From Cyanoderma ruficeps (lineage: Eukaryota > Chordata > Aves > Passeriformes > Timaliidae), in NCBI GenBank assembly GCA_008694505.1, contig VZDJ01007747.1, positions 6,103,390 to 6,167,389 of the forward strand: a DNA stretch of 64,000 nucleotides, read 5' to 3'. Both the position numbers and the translations under genes were made by a program. Numbering within the stretch: position 1 is the first letter of the stretch; every line of letters begins with the position of its first letter. Positions 1 through 13,530 of the stretch are shown one piece after another. Under the pieces are notes generated by a model. The model was not told where the DNA came from, did no database searches, and was given only the letters and a program-made list of their open reading frames with translations.

Positions 1-445
1 AAATTATCTGGATGTGAACAGTGGCATATTGCCTAGAGAAACAGGAGTTTGGGTGGGGGCAGGGCAGGAAAGAAGGGTCTAGATGCAGTACTTAGAAATG
101 AGCCTTCTAAATTTTATTAGCTTTATTATGAGATGATATACAGACTGCCAACACTTGAGGTTTTTCAATGAACACTTCTACATGTTCGTATTTTTTTTTT
201 AAATTATTTTTTCTCCCCCTCAGATTTAACCTCCTTTCTGTCTTACCTTTGTTGCTGCTCTTCACTTGCATAGTTTTTTCAGTCATGGACTAGCTGAGAA
301 GTGTGAAAATATGAGTACTTACATGGCACAAAATATTCAGTGATGTGACAGCATTTTTTACTGTACGAGCTGTGGACATAATAGCAAAGTATATGTTGAC
401 TAAACCCTCTAATTTCTGAAACTTGACAAGGAAAGCTTTCTGGTA
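1..445. other. AT-rich non-coding sequence before the first CR1
   Basis: No gene is seen. The stretch contains a short poly-T/AT patch near position 190-215 and two overlapping minus-strand open frames of 69 and 83 codons whose translations have no domain-like pattern. The 83-codon frame runs into the CR1 tail that follows, so it is not a gene candidate. Confidence 0.6.
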
Positions 446-655
446 CCATACCAGAAAGAATTTCATCATGGAAAGGGTTGACAAGCATTGGAATGGGCTG
501 CCCATGAAGTTGATGGAATCACCGTCCCTGCAAGTATTCAAGAAATGACTGGCTGTGGCACTTAGTCCTCTGGTTTAATTTACATGGTGGTTTTCTGTCA
601 AAGGTCAGACTCGATGACCTTGGAGGTCCTTTTGAACCTTAATAATTCTATGATA
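446..655 (+). mobile_element. CR1 LINE fragment, 3' end only
   Basis: The 3' terminal segment of a chicken-repeat-1 type non-LTR retrotransposon. Visible hallmarks in order are a 'GAATTTC..CATGGAAAGGGTTG' segment, 'ATTGGAATGGGCTGCCCA', 'GGAATCACCGTCCCTGCAAG' (with a local change), 'GGCTGTGGCACTTAGT', and the tail 'GACTCGATGACCTTGGAGGTCC' followed by 'AATTCTATGAT', one copy of the CR1 terminal octamer type. Only about 210 bp remain, so it is a strongly 5'-truncated, inactive copy, as is typical for CR1. There are point changes throughout but no large gap. CR1 integrates without long target-site duplications, so the 5' boundary is approximate by about 10-20 bp. Confidence 0.93.
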
Positions 656-3600
656 AGGAAAGCAAGAAGTACAATCCTCTGTTCAGCTGTAGCTGTTTTA
701 GAGCTAATTCTTTGGCTTAAATACGTTGGCAGGTCCCTGGAGGTGCAGTGGTTACTTAGGGCTGATTGATGGGGCAGCATTACACAGCTGCTTTCCTCGA
801 GAAGATCATACTCGCATCAGTGACGTGACTGTTTGGATTAACAAAGGGGCACACAGGAGATGTGGGGCAGACTTAAAGATAACAGACAGGAATGGAACAG
901 AACTTGCCCACAGGAGATCCTAAGTCTTCTTCCCAGGAAAAGAAAAATTGTCCTGTGCTTTTATGGCCATATGTGTAGTAGGTAAGATTATCCAATTTCT
1001 GATACTTCCACCAAGTATATTCTTAATGACATCTGTTTTTTAATAAGTTTGGAAATTATCTGCAATTTATTATAATGTTTTAAATTAGAATAATTGCGAT
1101 CCATTGGAGAGAATTTGTAGTTGATTTGGTTGGGGTTTTTTTTCCAAACGGAATTGTTGCTATTCTTCTTTTCTATTTCAGTAATGTGTAATAAAAACAG
1201 AAAATAGGAAAGTCAAATTTAAAAACACTGCTACAATTACTAATGACCCAGTTTCATTGCAAGATGCAAAAATATCTGGAAAGTCTTGTTTTATGTTCAA
1301 TATGGCTTCTGTCATTCTTAGAAGATGCAGCTATATCTGATAAAAAAATTGTACCTAAAATGTAAGTAGGCTTGTTCCAGTTCCACTAGTGGAGTCTGCA
1401 AAGGTAGGAAAAAGCAAAATGGACCAAGTTAACATGAAAAATTGCTTACCTGACAGAAATTAAGACTTTTGTAGAGTGTCAGGTTACCATTACTTTGAGC
1501 CATTGGCAGTAACCGGTGTTTTGAACTTTAATGTAAATTAATCCTTCTCCAAATTTACAAATCGGTATAATGTAGGTCAGGTGCAGATTTTTTCTGTCTG
1601 TTTCCTCACCAACCTACAAAGAGAAGGGCAGGGGCTTGAGTAAGTCTGTAAAGGGAATGTTGTTTTGGCCAGGACAACTCGTATGCTACCAGGCATTGCT
1701 CCACGTAAGTGTACCTGAGAAGTCAGTAACATTTTTGGAAAAAGCATCTATGCTGAAACTGCTACTACATAATTAAATTAATTTCTATTTTGCTTAGGAA
1801 AAAGTAGAAAAGCTGCAGAGAAATGCAGTTTTGTTTTCGAAAACTAGGTGAGCACATGATAATTCTTCATCCTAGGTACAGCACTTCTGTGTATTAAATT
1901 TTTATTAAAATAAGTGGTAACTAAACATTAAAATTCCAAATGCTATCTCGGTTCCAAATTTTGCTTTGGCATATGAGTTTGGAAACAACAAGGCAACTGG
2001 TTCTGTATATCTACAGAACGAGTACAGATTGTTCCATCTGAGGCTTCCCTGCCATTCACTGTGGCATGGTAGGCTTGGCTGAGTAGATATTCTTAATGTT
2101 CTGTTTAGCTGTCCACAGGGAGTACAAAGGAACAGAATTCTTACATGTTATTCTGAAGTCCCTTTTAGAAATACAGCTAAGCAATTCCTAGTATTAATTA
2201 TAGATATATGACTATACCATGAATGTATTTCATATTAACTCTATTCTCAATATCATACTGAACAATGTGAAAATGAAGGTAGGTCATAGTTATTTGAAAG
2301 GTTAAAATAGGAGGAGTTTCAAGAGGGTAATTATTGTAACTAACAGCTATTGCCTTTTTTTTTTTTTTTTTTTATATTTACANCCATGCTGATATTGAAA
2401 TACAAAGCTCAGGTTATTCAAATGAGAGTAATGGAACTAAATATAGAGGACACTGACCCTTTATGGATGGTAGTTAAAATGAAGTACCAAAAGAAATTAT
2501 CGCAAAGGTTTGGTTTATAAGTCTTGCTACAGGCTGACATTTCAGTCCTTTGTGTGCTCTATCGTTTCAAACAGTATTTGTGTTGGCACTTCATTGTCCT
2601 TTCCCACACGGCCTCACTAGGGATTTTGGGAACTGATGCTATCTGGGAAAATTTTTTTCTTTAAATATCTTCCTCTCTAACAAAGTTTGTAACATAAGGG
2701 AAGGCCAAGCCAAGAAAACTAATATAGTTAGCAAAGAAAGCAGTGTAGCCAAAGCCAGTACACACTGGCTGTGGTATGTGAGCGACTTTTCCATTTGAGA
2801 GATTTTGTGGATTTAAGCAGGTCAAGTGGAACAACCCTCTTTTATGGAACTGTAAAAAAAATGTAGAAATCCATTCTGGTGCACCTTTCTTGACATTAGG
2901 TGCTTAATTAGCAGAGGGAAAGTATAAATAAGAATTAAAGAAGATAATTTTGACTATACATGTTACACAGACAGGAGAATATTAGACTAAGGAAAACCCT
3001 GACCTCATGGAAATCACTAAAGAAATGTTTCATTCATAGGGAAGCATCTTCTACTTATTGCTTTGAGCATTAGCTCTTTTTTAAAATCAAGCTTTTATTC
3101 TGGCTGCAAAGGAAAAGAAAATTAGTATGGGAAGGTTTATCCATCAAAAAACTGCCAGTGGTATCACTACTACTCTGTCATCCTCAACAGAATTATTTTC
3201 ATGGTGTTCTTTGCAAGCATGGAGAACAAATTGTAAGAAGACCATCTGTTACTGTGTTAGACAACCTGCTTAGTTGTCTTCTGGTGTACAATCTAAAAAA
3301 TTAAATGTCATCATTGGTATTGCAACTGCCACAGCAAAAATAACAAAAATCTAAAATGAAGGTTGTGCTGAAGTCTTAATCTACAAGTAAAACACAAAGT
3401 TTTCTTCTGGAAACTGATTGGGAATGTTTCTCAGCTAGAGACCTCAGACCTTGCTCTAAAACCTCTAGGCATTCTAATAACTCCTGGTCTGGTGACCTGT
3501 GAATTCTTTTGCTGTAATGCTACAGAGTAAATAATAATGGCTTCATTTTGGGGATACTGTATAGTTAAAACAACATTTGTAGGGCATTAAAATGACATTG

Positions 3601-5065
3601 TAATATTGAACATCTGATGTATCAAAGCATATTGCATAAGATGAGCATCTCAGCGTTACTAACTTGCAAGGAGGTGCTCTCATAATCTGTTGCTTCCCCC
3701 ACCCCAAACTTCATTAAAAATGGCTGAAAAGAGTCACTGTTCCTTCCAAATTCAGTCAGAAAGCCACACAATGAGAAAGGGCTGCTCCTTGCCACACTGA
3801 GAACCTCCTACATTACATTAGTATGTCTCCTGACAAGGGAAGATCAGGAGACCGTGCACATAGGAATATACTTAGACTATGGGAAAAGAATGACCTTCCT
3901 GAGAAAGTATGTGAAAACAGCAGAAATGCCTATAATCTGGCAGAAATAAATAACATAATAATTTACACATATACTATGTTCATAGTTGATGTCAATATAC
4001 CTGTTAGCAACACAACACAAAATAGTGTTTAGATGTGAGATGTTAGATCAAGGTTTCATGATAGACATTTTTTGTCTAATATTGTTATTTATATTAATAA
4101 TGCTTCTGTCATTAGAATACACATACACAGAGCTATTTCAGATGCTAGGAGACAGATAGAAAAACATATACCTACTCACTGATACACTTTCCACAAGTTT
4201 TAATAACCTCTGTCTTTCATCTTAACAGACAGAAAAATACCTTCCCACTATGTGAACATATGTCAGATGGGATTATAAATGTTCCCTTATTATTCTTACA
4301 GTAAAATATTGCATTAAAAAATATTAGCTTTTAACAATGTTCCCTTTTTCCTGTTCTTTCCTTGGCCATTTCCTACCTCATTTGTTGGTTTTGGCTACAA
4401 ATGTAAACCCTGAACTTTTATTTCACCACATACGACAGGACAGATTTTGGTGACAGAAGCCTCCTGAGTGTCTAAAATGAAATTAAAAACTGCATTTGGC
4501 ATGAAAACGTTAAGTCTTTGTTTTAGAGCTGGGTAATACCACAATGCCTAGGGAAGGATATCAGTTTAGTGTCTTCCTTCCCAGTCCTCCTTGTTGGCAG
4601 AAAAGGAGATTTGTTATCAGCAGCCTTAGGGACTTCCTCTTATAGAGCAACCACTGGTCGTGCAGGTGTGAGCAGGTAAGGAGCAGTGACTGTCAGGGCT
4701 GGAAAGCAATTGAAGTGTGCCACAGTGAGTGTACTCAGTGCCAGGCACATCCAGGCAAGAAAAGTGGAAGCACATCAAACAAAGCTTCGTACCTCACCCA
4801 CACAACCAGCTCTTGCTCAGATCCTTAAGATTTTGAATTACTGGATTCTTATTCAGTCTTTGGATTCACTTTTAATTTTCTGAAAATCAGAATTACTTAC
4901 ATAGGAAGTTGTTCTCCTGGGAACTATAGGCATAGGCTAGAACAGACCAGTTCACTGTTCCTGAGGCACTAAGAATGCTCTGCATGCATGAACAAATCCC
5001 GAGATCCATCTCCTTCATCACTGAAAAAATACTGAAGGAGGGGAAAGAAATGTAAATACTGAAGG
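656..5065. other. Unique AT-rich non-coding sequence
   Basis: No gene, RNA gene or recognisable mobile element is seen in these 4.4 kb. A slightly less AT-rich patch at about 720-950 carries a 65-codon plus-strand frame (726-923). Plus-strand frames at 3823-4032 and 4686-4883 are 65-69 codons. None shows a signal peptide, domain motif or credible exon borders. These are most simply chance frames. Confidence 0.55.
2355..2383. repeat. Poly-T tract (19 T) with a nearby ambiguous base
   Basis: Nineteen consecutive T at 2355-2373, followed 9 bases later by an undetermined base (N) at 2383. The N marks a position the assembly could not resolve, and the true homopolymer length should be treated as uncertain. 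It could be the complement of a poly-A tail, but no retrotransposed body is recognisable on either side. Confidence 0.85.
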
Positions 5066-5080
5066 AAAAAAAAAAAAAAA
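5066..5080. repeat. Poly-A tract (15 A)
   Basis: Fifteen consecutive A. The preceding purine-rich stretch (about 5030-5065) has no recognisable element that would make this a retrotransposon tail, so it is annotated only as a simple homopolymer. Confidence 0.85.
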
Positions 5081-5772
5081 GATAATGCAAAGGCTTTAGT
5101 CTCTCAAATACGACAAAGATGATATTGTTTCCCTGATGTGAAAGGTCTTGAGAGGAGTGGATCTACCACATCTTACCTTTAACATTTTGCCTCTTGGTGT
5201 AAGCAGAAGAGGCAGGACACAATATCCTATTCAATACTGCCAGATGCATTTTCTAAAATCTAGAATGGCAAGTTAGAAAATGCATTTGGATTTTATGCTG
5301 TTGCTGCTGAAATGCTTTACTAGCTCTGAGTTGACCCTGTTTACTCCCTTGTGGCTCCAGCAAAAAAACCCCTCTAGTTTTGCAAAAGTCTTGATTGTGC
5401 TATAACTTCTTTTCTATTAATAATCAGTCAAACAACAGAAAATTAAGTAAATGTGTGATGATGAGACCCTCTGATCTACTGCTACAGTATGGGGGTGCTA
5501 CAGCCCCTTGCTCCATAGCCATGAAGGGCCTTTACACCATGAATGAAAAACAAATTAATAGAACCCTTTGATATCCTCACCACATTCAAAGTCTTATAAA
5601 TTCTGTTACTTGAAAAGCAACAGAACATACTCATACTGCTTTCAGTAGAGGAGCTGCTGGAAACAGCCTGTTGTTACCTGTGGATAACTGGAAGTGTATC
5701 ATAACTTGGTTTTCTGCTGTCTTTCATATTGACTGAAAAAACTGCTACATCTTTTGGGGTATAGAAAAGATG

Positions 5773-5797
5773 TGTAGGTGGTGTACCACCACCTACA
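5773..5797. repeat. Perfect inverted repeat, 11-bp arms with 3-nt loop
   Basis: Arm TGTAGGTGGTG at 5773-5783, loop TAC, and the exact reverse complement CACCACCTACA at 5787-5797. As single-stranded DNA or RNA it would fold to a tight, G/C-containing hairpin. The flanks do not extend the stem: the next outer pair is G/G. It is therefore too short for a microRNA precursor. No U-tract or gene end next to it suggests a terminator. The function is unknown and it may be incidental. Confidence 0.9.
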
Positions 5798-5880
5798 GCT
5801 GAACAGCAGCATCTCCATGATTTGTTTACAACCTATTGCTCATATAGTTTTTACCACTGGAAATCCAAGACAAGCCTTGA

Positions 5881-5945
5881 AAAAAGCATTTTTAAAATAA
5901 AATAAATAATAAATGCAAAATGTAAAAAAAAAAAGAAAAAAAAAA
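5881..5945. repeat. A-rich low-complexity tract
   Basis: An A-dominated stretch with several AATAAA-like hexamers (around 5897-5912), ending in ten A, one G and ten A. It resembles the poly-A end of a retrocopy on the plus strand, but the upstream 400 bp (about 5480-5880) has no recognisable coding or LINE sequence, so a processed-pseudogene reading is not supported. Confidence 0.75.
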
Positions 5946-8900
5946 GGGAAGGGTACTTAAGGGAACTTAGTCCAGCTTCACTTGCTGCCTGGGGTTACTT
6001 AATTTGATTGCAATATTCATGAGCGACACAGTAAAAGAGTTCTTAACATGGCAAAGACAAAATAAAACCATTTGAATTTTATCAGCTCAACCACCACTTG
6101 GGACTGCAGTGTACCAGAAACACAGAGAGAATCCCAAGTTCCACTTCTGGCACAGAATTTCACCCGATTGATGGCACCCTGTCTGCTAACTTGATGCTTG
6201 TCTGAGGTAAAAATCACTTTTCAGGCCTGCCTACTCTTTGGTTCACATACCTCAAACGTCCCTGTAGACCATATTTTATACAGTGAGCCTTTATGTAGTT
6301 TTGTGTAAGGTTCCAAGGACATGGGTATAAGATTTTTTCTTTTCTTCTTGAATTTATTTTGGTCAGGTTAATGTTTAAAATTTACTTTGTTCCAAAGTGT
6401 CTGCAGGGATGATTGTTTGATCGCAATGTCTGAAAGCTCTTAACCATTTCCTTATTTGCACAGTAGACAAAAAAAGAAAACGGAAGAAAATTTCTTTTAA
6501 TGAGACCATTCCCCATGATGAGAATATTTTGAAGGGTTGCAGACATTACTGTAACAGTGCCCTAAGTCAAACCATACACCAAATGCTTCACAATTTGTAG
6601 TTTCCTTTGCTAAGCATAATACCTTATTCTGTCTGGAGTTCAAAACACTTTTCTAAGATGTTAAGCCACTTCCCAAAAACTTCCCTCTCAGGAAGTTTGA
6701 ATTGGCTGCTTTTCCAAAGAGGTTTGAAGGATGCTAGTGTTCTCAGCTTTGTAAACTCAAAATGAACTTGTATTCATGTTTCAGATCAAATGAATGGCTT
6801 GAGTTTTATGTTTTATTTTTTAATCACTGTGGTGGCACTTTGGAATTCAAATATCCAGTTCTCCTTTTCTTATTTTTTTTTCTTTTTAAGCATTTGCTGT
6901 CATATTTTGCCTAGTCTGTTTGACAGAACCATTAGCTTCAGACTTTTCACAGCAAAAATGCGCAAACACAGATCTTGTATTTCTAAATCAGAGGCTGAAG
7001 GAGGACTCAAAAAGACAATTAAAAACCCCAATAATAATCTAATAAAATAGATGATACACAGTGGTCTCAACACACCAGTAAAGATCCACTCAAATATGTC
7101 TCAAATTTATTTCTTTTTTTTAATATCATGCTTATTAAATTTATAAATGTTAGACATTTTGATTAAAATAATATATTAAGTAGCAGTGATAACAGCAGTA
7201 GCAGCAATATACTTTTCATAGCTCTGGAGGAAAACAAACTGAACCAACCAAATAAAAGAAAAAAACCCCAAAACACCTCTGCAGTTATCCCAAGGACTTC
7301 AAGAGCAGTAACAGGTCAAAAGCAAATTTTCAGGTACTAATGGATATAAAACGAGAATTTTTATACATACCGCAAATAAACAGCGAGCAAAAATGAAACT
7401 AATAATACAAAAGGAAACACACTTGAAAGCTTTAGGCATAAAAGTCTTAAGTTCAGATTCTAGCACAACCTTATGGTGTACTACTTTGTCTGTAGAGTTG
7501 AGAGAAGGTTGTCTCAAGGCCCAGCCAAGAGCAATCTATTCTGAAGGTATGTACCTTGTCAGCCAAGGGGGCATTGTCTGCACAGAAATAATGTGAAGCA
7601 GCCATAGTTCCTATTTACAGCCATGAACTAAATGAAGACAAGGGTATTTAATGTCTCAAAGCACTTCCTGAATTGCTTTGCACCAGTTTACTCTTCCACA
7701 AGAGCAGAGCCCTGAAGTTCACCATCCTTTCAGACCCTCCTTTCAGATCTTCTCTCCTACTTATGAGTGCCCTCACTTTTTGGAACAAAAGCCAAAGTGT
7801 CTCAACTGTCAGGTGTGGACTTAAGAGACTACAGAATTTCCATTCAGTCACTAGATAGGATTATTTAAAATAGGGGGTGGAAAATAGAATGAAAAAAACA
7901 CAGAGAAGCAATGCTGGTGCCTATTGTCTGTCAGCTGGTGCACACAGCCCATTACACTTTTGGAGACAGCCTAACAAAGATCTCTTAGTTACTGGATGTG
8001 CAGCTAAGCTGAATATATTGCTTTTACCTTTATCCCTTATATGCACCAGGCATCACCCTGACATAGATTGGGTCCTTCTGAAACATATTTGGATCAGCAA
8101 ATTTATTACAGTTGACAGAAATAGATGCCAATACCCAGAAATTAGACAGAAAGCTTTCCAGAAGCTCAAAGTGTCTCCCAAATTATTGAAAGAACTGTAG
8201 GGGTTAATGCTTCACACATTTTCCATGTTTATTCATATGAAAGGTTGGATGTTTGGGTGCTTAAGAAAAAAAAAAGCTTTAGAAGAAATGAAATGGAAAC
8301 TTTAAAAGTCTTCAAAGAAACACAGCTACTACCAAACATAAACCAGCACTATAAAACAGTCACGGTCACATAATTTAAAAATTATTCTTCATGTAACTGA
8401 GCTGCACTACAGTAAATATTCTGGACAGTAGATGTCCTAATTGTAACTTGGCAATACCTTTTGGCTGCACTAACATATTTAAATAAAGTGTCAGACAGTT
8501 ATTGACTAAAATCCACCTTATAAGGCAAAGAAAAATGCTTCAATTTGAGATGTGAAATAAGCAGCAAACACATACTACTAGGTTTTGTGTTAGAGATAAA
8601 ATGAACATATAAAATGTGAATCTGATAAAAGTTCCACTACTGTCAGGTTAAGGTTCTTTGAAAATATATTTGTGATGTTTTCCTACTTTTAAGGATATGG
8701 GCATGTAGAACAACCCCTAAACTGTGTTAATGTGAAGTTCCCGGCCAGGCAATTTATCAGTAAAACTGGTGAATTTATTGATAAGATAAAAATAACGAGA
8801 TCAAAGATAACCTCCATCACCAATCAGCATTGGAAAGGCAAGTCCATCACACTGTGTTAACACAAATATCAGATAAACCCTTTCTTATATAAACAATTGG

Positions 8901-11484
8901 CAAAAGTACTCTGACTCTGAGAGCCCATAAAACTGAGACAAATATATATAAAAATGGATTCAGATTGCCTCCAGGTACCATCCAGCCAATCAATCCTACT
9001 CTCCAGACTCAAGTTCGGTTGGCCAAATAAAGGAAAACAATAATTTTATTTAATCTACTGTAAGGAAGAAAAAGGTAAAGTGTGAGGAAATTCTACAAGT
9101 CACAGTAGGAAGTATAAATAGCTTTAGGTTTTAGAAAATATAAACCAGGGAACTGAGCATTTCTGGATAAAAAATACAAGGGCTCATTTTAGACAAATGC
9201 ATGCAGAAAGTCTTCAAATAACTGACAGTTTTACTTTGTTTGAAATCTGCCTTTTTGGTGGAGAATAAATTTCAGTTGCAAGAAAGAAAACTTTTTCCAC
9301 CATTGCATGGGTTTTTTAATACCAAGAGACAACTTGCAATGTATTCAGAGTACTAGCTTATCATTGTCTACAATTATCCAATATATCCAAGAGAATTTAA
9401 GTGGGTAAAAAATATCACAGAGCTAAGCAATCACGCAAAGTTTGAGAACTCCTTGCTTCTGGAAAATGCAGAGATACCAAAACAGCTTACACAGGTCAGA
9501 AGCAAAAATCCAACAATTTTTTTCTTGATACAGACACAAAGAAAGTCAGATTTCTTGACTGATGGATTCCAGAAGAACAGGGAAACAAAAGATATTTGAA
9601 TACAGACCATCAAATTATATGAAAAGTCAACTAAAATGTGTGGCAGAGTTGGTACTAGAGTTCAGACAAAGATTTGAAGGTCAGGTAAGACATTTCATAT
9701 GTTTATCTGCACTAACCACGCAAAGCGGATTCACGTCAGAGCAGATATTTCCACCTACTAATATAACTCCAGTATAAAGCTCACGGCAAATGCACAGTGC
9801 TAAATGTTAAATGAAAAAGTTTCTGCTCTATGCATTGAACCAACTACATCTCTCCACCCAAATACCTGCAGCTGTTGTTCATGAAAGCAAAGCATGCCCT
9901 GAAAAAGGAACTGTTCCTAGATCTGAGCAAACCCACTGGGACCTTTTGTTTTGAATCCAACCTAAATTAAACTATACAAGTGGACCATTATGATGTCCAT
10001 TTCAAATACCTACAGATTCTAGATGTCAATTCAGAATACAATCCATTATATAAGAAGATAGTAAAACATTTGCCTTTTGGTAGTACATGCTTTTATTGCC
10101 AGGTTATACTCAGTATTTCAAGCTGTTAAGCCTTATCAGCTGAGATAAACAGGATTAGGGGGACTGAGGATGGTGGGAAAAGGAGACTTTCTATTTTCCT
10201 TTCCTCTCCTTTCTGGTCATGTATTTGCAGCTAAACAGTTCTCTCTTTCAGTAAGTCAAATGATGGATGTTAGCTGTTAACCCAATTTAAACTATTTTTC
10301 TTTCCTTTCCAGTACATTCCAATCAGCAGCATGAACCACAGAGTGCCCAGCAATTGATGAGTGGCAGATGCCCGAATGCCACGTTTTTCATCTCCTTTCA
10401 ATATCCTTGACTCATGCATCCTGTCTGAGCTAATGTTAGTTTCCTGATTGCAGTGTCTGTACCCTTGGACTCTAAACAAGGGCCTGACCCATCCCAGAAA
10501 GCTCACTCTTCCTTGCTAGAACTTCATCTTCACTGTGCTTGTAGTGACTGTCTCTCAAAACTTCCTTGTTTTGCCAATTCACAGCTTGAATTTCTAGATT
10601 TGCATTGATTTAGCACTCCCTATATTTTCCTCTAATTTTAAAGTAATTCTGGACCATAGTATGAAAAAAATACTATTCAGTTCCAACTTTATTTGACCTC
10701 TAAGAAGAAAATGAGCTGCCACCACCAGGAGTCATACTCACTATACTCCCATTATTACTTTATAATATTCCTCCACTTGAATGAAGTACCCCCAAAACAG
10801 ATATAAACCAGAAAAAACAATTTCCTTGTTTGTAATGTAGTTATACCTTTCTTTGCCCAATACCCTGAAATTCTCCAAGTTACTCTCACATTCTAGATAC
10901 TTTAGCAGTGATTTCACCCTACTTAATATTATTTAAAATTTCTGTATGAAGATGAAGTGCAATGATGCCTAGTCCAAGAACCCGAGCTTCAAAAGTAAAA
11001 GGATGCCTGTTAAAACAGAAGGCAAAATGAGAAAAAAAAATACAAGAAAAGAAGTAGCTTTATTTTTAGCTCTGATTCAGGAATATCATCCAGGATCAGA
11101 AAGAAAAGAACAGAGTTGCCAAGTACCAAATTTTCTTAAGTACCCTAGCTGTGATTAAAGTACAAAGAGTTATAGTTCTGTAGCAAACTCAATATCATTA
11201 ACTAAGGATGAAAAACAGTTGTCTTTTTTCATCCTTTAATGCCACACAATTAGTACAAAACGCAAATTAGGGTCATTGCCTTTATTATTACATCCTATAG
11301 CAGTGGGCCATATAAACTATATGACAGAGTTGGACAAATGCTTTACTAAGCTACTAATGTCAAACTTCAGCTGTGTGTACTTCCATGATCAGTTATTTGC
11401 CATGGAGTCATTTTTCTTTCCGAACTTCTCACTGTTTTTTTAAAATTAAAAATATTTCCCCCAGACCTTGTGACAGGGAAATGC
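5946..11484. other. Unique AT-rich non-coding sequence
   Basis: About 5.5 kb with no recognisable gene. The largest plus-strand frame, 7877-8200 (107 codons), has a mixed composition with no domain pattern. Other frames (6017-6217 minus, 6790-7050 plus, 7299-7517 minus, 10270-10506 minus) are short and overlap stop-rich sequence. A-rich and AT-rich patches occur near 7110-7180 and 7255-7280. Confidence 0.55.
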
Positions 11485-11585
11485 TCTCACGTCTATTTTA
11501 CAGAAGGAACCAAGATACAAGGTCCATACAGAAAGTCTATGGCCCAGCCAAGACTTATCCAACACTTTCTCCTCTGTAGCCTTTT
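11485..11585 (+). mobile_element. Possible decayed MIR-like (CORE-SINE) fragment
   Basis: The segment 'TATTTTACAGAAGGAACCAAG' followed by 'AGGTCCATACAGAAAGTCTATGGCCCAGCCAAGACT' follows the order of the well-known MIR-type 3' half: a 'TTTTACAGA' box, a 'GGTCACACAGxxAGTC' box, then 'GGCAGAGCCAGGACT'. A part of the middle box appears deleted. This is recognised from memory of the consensus and not from an alignment, so the family name and borders are tentative. Such relics are ancient in amniote genomes and are not active. Confidence 0.45.
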
Positions 11586-13352
11586 GATCTTTCTTTCATG
11601 AATGATTAATCTATAAAATATTTCTGTCTACAAATTAGGCTTTAGATTATTTACAAAAACTAATCAAACAAGCATTTTAGACAAGATTTGAGTCTTACCC
11701 AATTCCAACTAGGTATTCAACATAGGCAAGCTTATATGAAACTATAGGCACCTAATGTAAACTTGTTCAAATATTCAGCAAATCTGAATTCATGGCAAAT
11801 GAATTGTGCTCAAAGAGCTCACAAAAAAGCATATCACCATCTTTAGTTTTCAGAAGATCAATGCATGTGTGTTATTTGGGCAAGGAGAAAACATACAAGG
11901 TCAGAAGCCTACAGAGTTCCAATTCAAATGTATTTACTCAAGTAACAGACTGTACATCTAAGCAATAGTTGCCTCAATAATTAGTGGGTGGAGGACAAGG
12001 TCTCACCTTAAACTATGACAACAAAGGAAGAAATAGTAACAGCAGCAGCTGCATAGTCTAGCACTTTGATCAGAAATTTTAGGTAACAGATACAGCTTTG
12101 TTTCATCAGTTGTGTTTTTAAAATCAAGAATAATGTTATTACCCCAAGGGACTGTCCACCCAAAAGAAACTCAAAAATGAGGAAAGTGAAGGCAGGAAGT
12201 GGCAAAGCATGTTTTGCAAGGTATAAAATCATACCTTATTTGTTCATAGACTTCTGGTTGGGAAAAAAATTATCGTATTTTCTTTTTTCCCTGGGCTATT
12301 TTCTGCTGATTACTCACAGTGTTTATTCTCCCTGCCAAAGGGCTGTGAAGGCATTAGCCACTCTACCACTATGCAGACTGGTTGTACACAGAGCAGAATC
12401 CCACTGTGGAGTTCTGCTTGAACAAGACTTTCTTCTGTACCAAAATAATCCAGTAGAAATGCTAACTTTGAGACCTTCAAAATAATCTCCGATTATTGAT
12501 GCTATGATGACCATGATAGGTAGCTTTTCCTCATTTCTGCTTTAAAGCACTGGTCACTCTCCTTTATTTGTGAAAACAAACAAGAACACAACCAATCCAA
12601 GCCCAGCTTTCAAATAATGCCATTTTTTTTCTGATTGCACTATCTTTAAAAAATAATACAAAATTACTGATGACACAGTTCAGTTTACCATAATGCAGTT
12701 CAGCACTAATGAAATGTTGAGTAGAGTAAGATGCTAAGTATCATAATCCTGCTCATCCCAAAAAACTGTGTAAGTTGTGCAATGCACAGCAGATTTCTAT
12801 TGTGATTTTCACAATCTTTTTAAAAAGACAGTGAAAAAAATCCAAATGAGTGGGCATTCTGGTTTTGTTCTGATTTAAAATTGTTCAGAAAAGTTTGTAC
12901 TGGAATCCATCCTTTGAATCGGCATTATTCAGATGGCATCTAATTGCTCAGTTTATGGAAGGAAATGATAGCTCATAGCCCTCTTGATAGCTGCAAGGAA
13001 GCTACCAAAGATGTAAGAGAATGAACTCATTATAATGCTCATAGTATTTTTAAACTTCCCTATTCTTGAAACAAGGCATAGATTGTCCTTGATTATCTGT
13101 TCAGCCCATTTATAATGCATATTGTGCAGATTAAGACAAGAAATCTTTTTTTACCCAGCGGTGCAAGCATTGATCACAATAGCAGTCCCCGAGACCCATA
13201 ATTTTGAACCTCATTCACAATTTTTTTCCAAGCTGTATTCACAGATCTCATAGTTATACACTTCAAAAGTTGATTCTCTCCTCTCTGAAAAGGCAGTAGC
13301 ATGGAAGTGGTGTGCAGGCAGGGGAGAAGTCTTCCTAAAATGAGCAGTTTAT

Positions 13353-13371
13353 AAAAAAAAAAAAAAAAAAA
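13353..13371. repeat. Poly-A tract (19 A) with a repeated flank
   Basis: Nineteen A preceded by 'CAGTTTATA'. The same 'CAGTTTATAAAA' string recurs about 58 bp downstream near 13402. This suggests a small local duplication, with the poly-A expanding in the first copy. It could also be a short flanking repeat by chance. Confidence 0.75.
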
Positions 13372-13530
13372 GTATCTTAACTGAGAAGTAACTGTAAAGT
13401 TCAGTTTATAAAAAGTGCTTTAACAGCGATGTGTCTATCTAAATATCTTTTTGTATAGGTTTACCATGATAGGTGTGATACCAAAATGGATACAAAACCT
13501 ATGGAAGTGAACCAAACCTTTCCTAGATTT

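Noticed and set aside
5773..5797. Hairpin considered as a microRNA precursor or a transcription terminator
   Set aside because: The stem is 11 bp and cannot be extended by the flanks, far short of a pre-miRNA. No T-run or gene end follows.
5881..5945. A-rich tract read as the tail of a processed pseudogene
   Set aside because: The 400 bp upstream carries no recognisable coding or retroposon sequence and no flanking target-site duplication was found.
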